A stretch of 7,368 nucleotides of DNA from Minisyncoccota bacterium (lineage in GTDB: Bacteria; Patescibacteriota; Minisyncoccia; Minisyncoccales; GWA2-38-27), in assembly GCA_028717605.1 (NCBI GenBank), contig JAQUNM010000029.1, forward strand, positions 1-7,368. The letters run 5' to 3'. Of this stretch, positions 1 to 5,765 are shown piece after piece. The translations under genes and the position numbers were made by a program. The notes under the pieces were generated by a model. It searched no databases. It saw only the letters and a list, made by a program, of their open reading frames with translations, and was not told the DNA's origin. Each line of letters starts with the position of its first letter. Position 1 is the first letter of the stretch.

Positions 1-1
1 A

Positions 2-184
2 AAGTGGGGTAAAGACGACCCAGATATTGAAAAGCAATTTGGTTTATGGTACCGTTATTTTTGGGTGTTTTTAGAGGACGGCAAGTTGAAAAAGCTTTTG
101 GCACATCCAGTTTTGACTGGAGGAATGTATTTTTTGCGAGTGATGGTGGGGATAAATTATATTTTAGAAAAAATAGTTAAATAA
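2..184 (+). CDS. C-terminal end of an upstream protein, possibly a glycosyltransferase (5' partial)
   Basis: An open frame enters from the left edge and runs 60 codons to a TAA at 182-184; the other two forward frames are closed early. The visible tail is rich in aromatic and basic residues (for example GLWYRYFWVF near residues 14-23) and ends in a hydrophobic stretch (GGMYFLRVMVGINYIL) followed by a short charged end. No catalytic motif lies in this part. The aromatic-basic tail ending in a hydrophobic helix resembles the ends of some family 2 glycosyltransferases in low-GC uncultured bacteria, but that is recollection of style, not proof. It stops 7 bp before the next gene, which fits membership of the same glycan operon. 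That it is coding is fairly safe; the product is uncertain. Confidence 0.6.
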   Translation, partial: KWGKDDPDIEKQFGLWYRYFWVFLEDGKLKKLLAHPVLTGGMYFLRVMVGINYILEKIVK

Positions 185-187
185 GGA
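184..187 (+). promoter_or_regulatory. Possible Shine-Dalgarno AGGA before the 192 start
   Basis: AGGA lies 4 bases upstream of the ATG at 192 and overlaps the last base of the preceding stop codon. The spacing is short but usable, and it supports 192 as the start. Most other genes in the window have no recognisable site. Confidence 0.4.
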
Positions 188-191
188 ATAA

Positions 192-1220
192 ATGAAAAAA
201 AAAGATAATCTAAAATTCAGCATTTTAATGCCCGTCTATAATGGGGTCATGGTAATTTCCCCTACTTTACGAAGTATTTTAAGCCAAAGCTTTGATAATT
301 TTGAAATTATTGTAGGAGATGATTGTTCTACTGATGATACCGTCGAGTTAGTAAGAAATTTTCAAAAAAAAGATAAGAGAATAAAGATTTTAGTCAATAA
401 TAAAAACTTAGGATATTCAAAAAATTTAGAGAGTCTAAGACTAAAAGCAACGGGAGATATTATTTATTTAATGGGACAGGATGATATATTAGCCGAAGGT
501 GCATTATTGAAAACTTATAACGCTTTTAAAGTTTCTGAAGATATTGGAGTAGTAACAAGGCCTTATTTTTGGTTTTATGATGATATTAAAAAACCGGTGA
601 GAATTAAAAAAAGAATTAGTGACAAAAAAGATACAATTTTAACAATTAAATCTCCTCTTAATGATATAATCACAATGTTTAGCACCCTTGACCAGCTTTC
701 TGGCTTGGCCTTTCGAAGAAAATATATAGATATTCCCTTCCATGAAGATATTTTTCCCTGTCATGTTTACCCTTTTGCCTCAATTTTTAAAAAACACCCA
801 GTACTTTTTATAAAAGATTATTTAGTTGCCGTAAGAATTACTAGTAGTCAATCAAGAAAAGTTTCCTGGATTTACGATAAGTCGCCAATGAAAAGCTGGG
901 TGGATATGTTTGAGGCTGTTTATAAAGAAAAAAAATACGAAAATTTCAGGAAAAAAATGATTGAAAATTTCGTGGCTACTAACTATGTAGGTTTATTTCA
1001 AATTAAAAATTATTCAAGGCATAATTACTCCTATACTCTAAGAGAGATTTATTATCTTTTAAAATATCGCCCTAAAAATATTTTTTCTCCTGCTTTTTGG
1101 CTGTTTTCGTTTTTATCTTTATTAACACCGCCTTTTATTTTAATTCACTTGGGAGACTGGTATAAAAACAATATTTATTCCCGAAAAATTAGAAAAGTTG
1201 AGTTTCCTTATAAGTTATAA
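192..1220 (+). CDS. Family 2 glycosyltransferase (GT-A fold)
   Basis: Predicted to transfer a sugar from a nucleotide-sugar donor to a growing surface glycan at the inner face of the membrane. The GT-A domain fills roughly residues 9-230. It has the N-terminal strand FSILMPVYNG (9-18), the nucleotide-binding segment VGDDCSTDDT (41-50), the NKNLGYSKN turn (71-78) and GQDD (95-98) at the position of the metal-binding DxD. A hydrophobic segment at about 301-320 followed by a basic tail suggests membrane association. At 342 aa the length is normal for a single-domain family 2 enzyme. The ATG at 192 places the fold start correctly. It lies 7 bp after the upstream fragment and 13 bp before a methyltransferase, so it is probably co-transcribed with both. 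Donor and acceptor cannot be read from sequence. Confidence 0.9.
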   Translation: MKKKDNLKFSILMPVYNGVMVISPTLRSILSQSFDNFEIIVGDDCSTDDTVELVRNFQKKDKRIKILVNNKNLGYSKNLESLRLKATGDIIYLMGQDDILAEGALLKTYNAFKVSEDIGVVTRPYFWFYDDIKKPVRIKKRISDKKDTILTIKSPLNDIITMFSTLDQLSGLAFRRKYIDIPFHEDIFPCHVYPFASIFKKHPVLFIKDYLVAVRITSSQSRKVSWIYDKSPMKSWVDMFEAVYKEKKYENFRKKMIENFVATNYVGLFQIKNYSRHNYSYTLREIYYLLKYRPKNIFSPAFWLFSFLSLLTPPFILIHLGDWYKNNIYSRKIRKVEFPYKL

Positions 1221-1233
1221 TAAATAAAAAACA

Positions 1234-1923
1234 ATGAGCTTTATCGATTCACTAATTGAAAAGTTTCATAAATCTGTTTTTTGGGGAAGAATTTTTCACA
1301 CTCTTAATTACTGCTTGCAAAATGAACTTAAAGATTGTGAATCGGTTTTGGATATTGGTTGCGGACCTTCATCCCCCCTTCAATATTGTGAATGGATAAA
1401 ATATAGCGTTGGGGTTGAGCCTTTTAAGCCTTATTTAGAAGAATCAAAAAAGAAGAAAATTCACACAAAATATTTAAATAAAAAAATTGAGGAATTAGAT
1501 TTTTCCCCGAAAAGCTTTGACGCCGTCATAATGATAGAGGTTTTAGAGCATTTACCTAAAAAGACAGGTTATGAAATTCTTAAAAAAGCAGAAAAGTTGG
1601 CCAGAAAGAAATTAATTATTTCAACGCCAAATGGGTTTATAAAACAACCTCCCGTGGACAAAAATTTGTATCAAGAACATAAATCTGGCTATGTTATTTC
1701 AGAATTGGCAAAATTAGAATTTAAATGCCGAGGTTTAGCCGGTTTAAAGTTTTTAAGAAAACCTAAAAACGAAAATGATTCTATGGGAGAAGATTTAATG
1801 GTTTCTCTTAGATTTAAGCCGAAGATATTTTGGTTTGCTGTAGCAACCTTTAGTCAGATTTTTACTTATTTTATTCCTCAATTAGCTTTTGAATTATTTG
1901 GTGTTAGGAGGATAAACCAATGA
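1234..1923 (+). CDS. Class I SAM-dependent methyltransferase with hydrophobic tail
   Basis: Predicted to transfer a methyl group from S-adenosylmethionine. Motif I is VLDIGCG (38-44), with the ribose-binding acidic residue in GVEP (E62). The motif after strand 4, FDAVIMIEVLEHLP (95-108), is typical of Methyltransf_11/23-type enzymes. STPNG near 137 fits strand 5. The C-terminus (about 198-214) is strongly hydrophobic and aromatic, then ends in basic residues, which may anchor the protein to the membrane near its glycan substrate; this is inference. No clear Shine-Dalgarno precedes the ATG, only an A-rich leader. Its TGA overlaps the next gene's ATG (ATGA at 1920-1923), implying translational coupling to glf. 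Substrate unknown; a sugar hydroxyl or lipid-linked glycan is plausible from context. Confidence 0.87.
   Translation: MSFIDSLIEKFHKSVFWGRIFHTLNYCLQNELKDCESVLDIGCGPSSPLQYCEWIKYSVGVEPFKPYLEESKKKKIHTKYLNKKIEELDFSPKSFDAVIMIEVLEHLPKKTGYEILKKAEKLARKKLIISTPNGFIKQPPVDKNLYQEHKSGYVISELAKLEFKCRGLAGLKFLRKPKNENDSMGEDLMVSLRFKPKIFWFAVATFSQIFTYFIPQLAFELFGVRRINQ
1906..1911 (+). promoter_or_regulatory. Strong Shine-Dalgarno AGGAGG for glf
   Basis: A perfect AGGAGG lies inside the end of the methyltransferase gene, 8 bases before the ATG at 1920. It is the only consensus site in the window. Because ATG is repeated (ATGATG at 1920-1925), starts at 1920 and 1923 are both possible; spacing favours 1920. Confidence 0.75.
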
Positions 1924-3005
1924 TGTATGACTATTTAATCGTCGGCGCTGGCTTGGCTGGGTCAGTTTTAGCAGAGCGGCTGCACTCAATTGGTAAAAAT
2001 GTATTAGTAATAGATAAGAGAAAACACATCTGTGGTAATTGTTATGATTATTACAATAAAGCAGGAGTATTAGTTCATAGGTATGGACCTCATTATTTCA
2101 GAACTAATTTTGAAGAAGTAAAAGACTATTTATCGCAATTTACTGAATGGATTCCTGCTGATTACAGAATAAGAAGTTATATTAATGGGAAATTGTATAC
2201 CTTTCCAATTAACAGAAATACATTAAACGAATTTTTTGGTGTTGACCTTAAAACAGAAGAAGAGGCAGGGGTATTTTTAAACTCCAAAAGAATAAAAATA
2301 AAGAATCCCAAAAATGCCGAAGAACAAGTTTTATCTTTAGCGGGACAAGAGATTTATGAAGCATTCTTTAAAAACTATACTATAAAACAATGGGGGATTG
2401 ATCCTAAAAAGTTAAATGCTTCAGTGACAGCAAGAATTCCCATAAGAACAAATACTGATGATAGATATTTTAACGATAGTTTTCAGGCAATGCCTAAAGA
2501 TGGATATACCAAATTATTTGAAAGGCTTTTAAAAGGTATTGAGGTAAGATTAAATACAAGCTTTAGAGAAGTGAAAAATAAAATTATGTACAAAGAGTTA
2601 ATTTATACTGGCCCAATAGATGAATTTTTTAACTATAAATTTGGGAGACTGCCTTATAGGAGTTTAAAATTTAAATTTGAAACATATAATAAAGAATTTT
2701 ATCAAGATTGGGTTCAGATAAATTATCCCAATAATTATAAGTTTACAAGAATAGTTGAAATAAAGCATGTTACGGGTCAAAAAATTCCTCGAACTACTAT
2801 TGTAAAAGAATATCCGTGTTCAAGGGGAGAGTCGTTTTATCCCTTTCCTGCCCCAGAAGCTCAACAACTTTATTTAAAATATAAAAATGAAACAGAAAAA
2901 CTTAAAAATGTTTATTTTATCGGCAGACTAGCGGAATATAAATATTTAAATATGGACCAGGTAGTAAAAAGGGCTTTAGATTTGTTTAACCAATTAATAC
3001 CTTAA
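1920..3005 (+). CDS. glf: UDP-galactopyranose mutase
   Basis: A cytoplasmic flavoenzyme that interconverts UDP-galactopyranose and UDP-galactofuranose, supplying Galf for surface glycans. At 361 aa it is close to the 367 aa of the E. coli enzyme. The FAD-binding Rossmann motif is VGAGLAGS (8-15), with D32 at the end of strand 2. Segments matching the E. coli protein include EEQ...SL.G (134-142), YT.KQWG (153-159), ARIPIR (171-176), TGPIDEFF (230-237), YRSLKF (246-251), FTRIVE (275-280) and GRLAEYKYLNMDQV (335-348). By alignment from memory, R172 and R277 match the arginines that bind the UDP-sugar phosphates. Oddities: the usual His-rich GAHIFHT reads GPHYFRT (56-62), and the usual HIGGN reads HICGN (36-40). 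It has the best ribosome binding site in the window and overlaps the preceding methyltransferase. Confidence 0.95.
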   Translation: MMYDYLIVGAGLAGSVLAERLHSIGKNVLVIDKRKHICGNCYDYYNKAGVLVHRYGPHYFRTNFEEVKDYLSQFTEWIPADYRIRSYINGKLYTFPINRNTLNEFFGVDLKTEEEAGVFLNSKRIKIKNPKNAEEQVLSLAGQEIYEAFFKNYTIKQWGIDPKKLNASVTARIPIRTNTDDRYFNDSFQAMPKDGYTKLFERLLKGIEVRLNTSFREVKNKIMYKELIYTGPIDEFFNYKFGRLPYRSLKFKFETYNKEFYQDWVQINYPNNYKFTRIVEIKHVTGQKIPRTTIVKEYPCSRGESFYPFPAPEAQQLYLKYKNETEKLKNVYFIGRLAEYKYLNMDQVVKRALDLFNQLIP

Positions 3006-3022
3006 TGTAGGTTTATAAAATT

Positions 3023-3832
3023 ATGAATCAGAAAATTAAATTACTATTAAAAGCACTATTTCATCCTAGTTATATAATAATCTATCTATGGAGAAAGATA
3101 CCCATAGGGTCTTTTGAATTAAAAAGTGAATTAGATGCAGTAGAACGTCCTAATTATGCCTATTGTTTATTACAAGCAGCAAAGCAAGCCAAAAATCTTG
3201 GTATACAAAGAATAAGTGCAATTGAGTTCGGTGTTGCTGGAGGGAGGGGCTTGATAGAATTAGAAAAAATTGCCGATGAAGTTTTTAATTGTACTGACGT
3301 AAATATTGATGTTTACGGTTTTGATTTGGAAGTCGGTTTACCAGCACCGGCGGATTACAGAGACTTAGTATATGTATGGAGAAAGGGATTTTATAAAATG
3401 GAGAAAGAAAAGTTACTGAGAAGGATCAAAAAAACAACTAAATTAGTTTTAGGTGATGTTAAAGAAACAGTACCCACCTTTTTAAGAAAGAATATAGCAC
3501 CAATAGGATTTATTGCTTTTGATTTAGATTTTTATAGTTCTACCATTAGTGCCTTGAAAATTTTTGATGCAGAAGATCAAAAAATACTGCCAAGAGTACT
3601 TTGCTATTTTGACGATATAATTGGTCCAGATGAAGAGTTGCATAATAATTATACAGGGGAACTTCTAGCAATTCAAGAATTTAATCAAAAACATAATAAT
3701 ATAAATGGTCTTATTCATAAAAGAATAATCAAAGCTGGTTGGTGTGACGCTATTTATGTTTTACATGCTTTTGATCATCCCCTTTATAATACTTACATTT
3801 TTCAAGAAAGAGATAGACAATTATCTGTTTAA
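3023..3832 (+). CDS. TylF/MycF-like, probably metal-dependent, O-methyltransferase
   Basis: Predicted SAM-dependent methyltransferase of the type that modifies sugar hydroxyls. The N-terminus (about 7-23) is hydrophobic and aromatic with flanking lysines, possibly a membrane-contact helix. The glycine-rich SAM loop is EFGVAGGRG (68-76), followed by YGFD (98-101) and GDV (144-146). DLDFYSST (167-174) and a later FDD (196-198) reproduce the paired acidic motifs that hold the divalent metal in TylF/MycF-type macrolide-sugar O-methyltransferases. A length of 269 aa is in that range. It lies 17 bp after glf with only a weak AGG (3009-3011) upstream. Its place between a Galf-precursor enzyme and a glycosyltransferase suggests methylation of a glycan sugar, perhaps as a cap; this is inference. 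The family assignment rests on motifs only. Confidence 0.75.
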   Translation: MNQKIKLLLKALFHPSYIIIYLWRKIPIGSFELKSELDAVERPNYAYCLLQAAKQAKNLGIQRISAIEFGVAGGRGLIELEKIADEVFNCTDVNIDVYGFDLEVGLPAPADYRDLVYVWRKGFYKMEKEKLLRRIKKTTKLVLGDVKETVPTFLRKNIAPIGFIAFDLDFYSSTISALKIFDAEDQKILPRVLCYFDDIIGPDEELHNNYTGELLAIQEFNQKHNNINGLIHKRIIKAGWCDAIYVLHAFDHPLYNTYIFQERDRQLSV

Positions 3833-3843
3833 AATATTTTATT

Positions 3844-4869
3844 ATGAATTATTTAAATTATATAAATAAATCTAAAATAGATAAAAGAAACAGTATTCAA
3901 ATTAATATTCCTACCTTTAATAGTTATGAAATTACCAAAAATACTATTAAAAATTTACTTAAGCAGAAAGGAATTCAGTTTGATATTTTATTGATTGACA
4001 ACGGAAGTAATGATTATAAAAAATTAATTAAAAATTTCCCCCAAATTAATTATGTGGTTTTAAAAGAAAATACTGGTAGTAGCGGAGCGCAAAGAATAGG
4101 AGCTGAATTAGCTTTAGGGAATAAATATGAATATATTATCTTTACGGATAATGATGCAATACTGTTAGACACTCTAGGGTTATCAAAGATGAAAAAAAAG
4201 CTTGACAGTTCCTCTGATCTTGTTGCAGTTGTTCCCAGCCATACAGAATCTTTTGGTCTTAGTTACCATAAAGACTTTTATGTTAGAAACTGGAGTTTCC
4301 ATTATCTTTTTGTTAAAGCAAAAGCTTTTGAAAAAATAGATTTGCACAATTTTCATCTTTTTTTATATTGCGATGATTCATCTTTGACATCAAAGCTAAG
4401 TAGTCTCGGAAAAATTTTGGTTTGCGGAAATGTTAAATATTATCACTATAGTTTTCACCCCAAATCTCTTTTAAATTTTTATAATTATTTTTATTTAAGG
4501 GAGATGCTTTTTATAACTTTTAGAGAAAAAAATATTCCATTTGATTCGAGAATTACTACATTGCTTAATTTCTTTTATAAAACTTTTCAGACAATGTTGT
4601 ATGCTGTTTTTCTTTTGGATTTTTCCTATATTAAAACTATTTATCTTGCCCTAAGGGGTTTTAGAGATATAAGGAAAGATTTTACTCACCTAATACCACT
4701 TAATAAATATAACTGGAAAGAAGTTAATACTACAAAAATAAACAGAGAAGTCGGGAGGTATGTTGACGTTTCTAAAAAACGTTTAAAGTTATTGCTACCA
4801 TTAAAAAGAATTTTAGTTTATTCTGATTATTTAAACAAGAATATTTATTTTGAGTTGGTGAAAAACTAA
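3844..4869 (+). CDS. Family 2 glycosyltransferase; candidate galactofuranosyl- or rhamnosyltransferase
   Basis: Predicted GT-A sugar transferase. Motifs in order: INIPTFNS (20-27), the nucleotide-binding LLIDNGSND (49-57), ENTGSSGAQRIG (75-86), which matches the N.G.aGG..r.G loop of rhamnosyl- and galactofuranosyltransferases, and the metal-binding FTDNDA (100-105). YCDDSSLTSKLSSLG (175-189) sits where these enzymes keep an acidic catalytic pair, followed by YYHYS with H201, the usual metal-ligand histidine position. A hydrophobic stretch follows at about 250-270. Length is 341 aa. It starts 11 bp after the methyltransferase with no Shine-Dalgarno. Its motif pattern and its closeness to glf make it the best candidate here for using UDP-Galf, but rhamnose or another donor is equally possible from sequence alone. 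It is the last intact gene before the decayed interval. Confidence 0.85.
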   Translation: MNYLNYINKSKIDKRNSIQINIPTFNSYEITKNTIKNLLKQKGIQFDILLIDNGSNDYKKLIKNFPQINYVVLKENTGSSGAQRIGAELALGNKYEYIIFTDNDAILLDTLGLSKMKKKLDSSSDLVAVVPSHTESFGLSYHKDFYVRNWSFHYLFVKAKAFEKIDLHNFHLFLYCDDSSLTSKLSSLGKILVCGNVKYYHYSFHPKSLLNFYNYFYLREMLFITFREKNIPFDSRITTLLNFFYKTFQTMLYAVFLLDFSYIKTIYLALRGFRDIRKDFTHLIPLNKYNWKEVNTTKINREVGRYVDVSKKRLKLLLPLKRILVYSDYLNKNIYFELVKN

Positions 4870-4909
4870 TTAAATTTTGATTGGAAATAAAATTCTATAA
4901 ATTTTTTTT

Positions 4910-5115
4910 ATGAAAGTCTCCTTCGTTACGACAATAAAAAATTTAGCAAGAAGCTTTCTTCTATCCTTAAAATTTATAAAGAGTAATGAATTTTTGTTTC
5001 TAAAACTATTTTTAGCTTATAATAGCGATTGCTCAAAATGATAAATAAAGAAATCTTGCCGTATCTTTGTTGTCTTGGGTTATGTCTTAATAAGATAAAT
5101 ATCAAAAAACCATGA
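4910..5115 (+). pseudogene. Remnant of a family 2 glycosyltransferase (start region)
   Basis: The ATG at 4910 opens 43 codons beginning MKVSFVTTIKN, which matches the first strand and turn of family 2 glycosyltransferases (typically MK.SFVTT..NEE..I..FL.SL). SFLLSL follows at the right distance, but the conserved DDGS/DGGS segment never appears and the frame stops at 5039-5041. A second short frame (5038-5115, 25 codons, starting MINKEILPYL) overlaps that stop by ATGA and ends in the next ATGA at 5112. It may be the tail of the same gene after an internal deletion, though I cannot match it to any family. The total of about 205 bp is far below the 700-1000 bp of an intact gene. The glycosyltransferase call rests on the first 25 or so residues only. 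Confidence 0.45.
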
Positions 5116-5263
5116 AAATAGGAAAAAATTCGAGAATCTTCCAAGAAGAAAGGGGGGCATTTCTAACTATATTGAGTCTTTGTATCGCGAGTTATTAAAA
5201 CTTGATAAAAAAATGATTATGTTTTTTTCAGCCAGGAGGAGAAAGAAAAATTGGAGCCACTAG
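5112..5263 (+). pseudogene. Remnant of a GT-B (GT4-type) glycosyltransferase start, frameshifted
   Basis: From ATG 5112 the frame reads MKIGKNSRIFQEERG, then runs out of frame and stops at 5196-5198. Restoring one base in the G-run at 5152-5157 continues into GGISNYIESLYRELLKLDKK and on to FFS before a stop at 5261-5263. Joined, this is the classic start of GT4-type glycosyltransferases (MKIGINAR......GGI..Y...L...L.K.D......FFS). Only the first 45-50 of an expected 350-400 residues remain, so even without the indel the gene is truncated. The start overlaps the previous short frame by ATGA, as in an operon. The indel could be a real mutation or a sequencing error; the truncation needs a larger deletion either way. 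Confidence 0.55.
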
Positions 5264-5432
5264 GATTATAAAAATACATAAAAAGGCGGGTTTTAAAAAA
5301 GTTAAAGTGGATAAATTTAAAGTAAAATTGGTTTTTGATTATGCTCCAAAAAGACTCCACCCTTTTTTAATAAGAACAGCTAATTCTAACAGATTATTTT
5401 GGCCAATGGTTAAGGTTATTGTGCAAAAATGA
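5217..5432 (+). pseudogene. C-terminal remnant, methyltransferase-like tail
   Basis: An open frame from just after a TGA (5214-5216) runs about 71 codons to the TGA at 5430-5432. It contains HKKAGFKKVKVDKFKV and later YAPKRLHPF, ending in NRLFWPMVKVIVQK. A helix ending in KAGF, then alternating strands and a final VKVIVQK strand, is how the last part of many class I methyltransferases looks. The SAM-binding half is absent and there is no start codon near the beginning. It runs directly on from the GT4-type remnant, in the same frame as that remnant's ATG, so two unrelated genes may have been joined by a deletion around 5215-5260. The assignment is tentative because no catalytic motif is present. 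Confidence 0.4.
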
Positions 5433-5481
5433 TTTTATAAATCTATAAGTAACTAGAAAAATCAGTTAAAGTTAAAAGCTA

Positions 5482-5726
5482 ATGAATAAAAATAAGAAAC
5501 TCCTCCAAGACACTGGAAATAATCTTCCTCGTGGGTTTTATAACTTTGTTTTAGACCGGATAAAAGATGGCGATAAAATTTTTAATTTAGGCAGTAGCTT
5601 GAATTTTAATTTCGAAAAGATAATAAGCGAAAAATAAATTTCGCCTTGCCGGTAAAGACATAATTCACTAAAATGAAAACCGCGGTAGAATTTGAATTTC
5701 TCATTAAACATCTGAAAAAATATTAA
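5482..5726 (+). pseudogene. Remnant of a SAM methyltransferase N-terminal part
   Basis: ATG 5482 opens 51 codons to TAA 5635-5637. The segment RIKDGDKIFNLGSSLNFNFE aligns with the usual ...IK.GDKVLDVGCG..FNFE... around SAM motif I. The acidic residue after the strand is N and the GCG core is GSS, so SAM binding is probably lost. Reading continues plausibly in the frame offset by 2 (INFALPVKT, stop at 5661-5663, then KTAVEFEFLIKHLKKY to a stop at 5724-5726), which resembles the A-D-V-E...L...YD region of such enzymes. That implies at least one frameshift and one nonsense change. Everything after about residue 80 is missing. No Shine-Dalgarno precedes the ATG. It is probably not a functional gene, although a short translated peptide cannot be excluded. 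Confidence 0.5.
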
Positions 5727-5765
5727 GAATGCACACAGCATTGGCAAATTAACAGATAAAATTAT

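Larger units (their letters stand above)
4870..5765 (+). other. Gene-free interval built of decayed glycan-gene fragments
   Basis: No open frame longer than about 70 codons on the plus strand carries an intact domain here. Conceptual translation in several frames gives short pieces resembling glycosyltransferase and methyltransferase ends or starts, listed separately. The interval has the same AT-rich composition as its flanks. I see no transposase, tRNA, long direct or inverted repeat, or convincing terminator hairpin. The stretches 4870-4909, 5433-5481 and 5727-5765 appear to be plain AT-rich spacer. Confidence 0.75.

Noticed and set aside
4870..4909. Possible terminator after the 3844 gene because of the T-run at 4902-4909
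   Set aside because: No GC-containing stem precedes the T-run, and T-runs are common throughout this window.
4910..5432. Alternative genetic code (TGA read as Gly, as in Gracilibacteria/SR1) to rescue the broken frames
   Set aside because: TAA and TAG stops also interrupt the frames, the pieces lie in different frames, and intact genes contain no in-frame TGA while one ends in it.
5431..5443. Small perfect inverted repeat (GATTT, 3-base loop, AAATC) just after the TGA at 5430
   Set aside because: Five AT-rich pairs with no T-run directly after make a weak stem, not a credible terminator or protein site.
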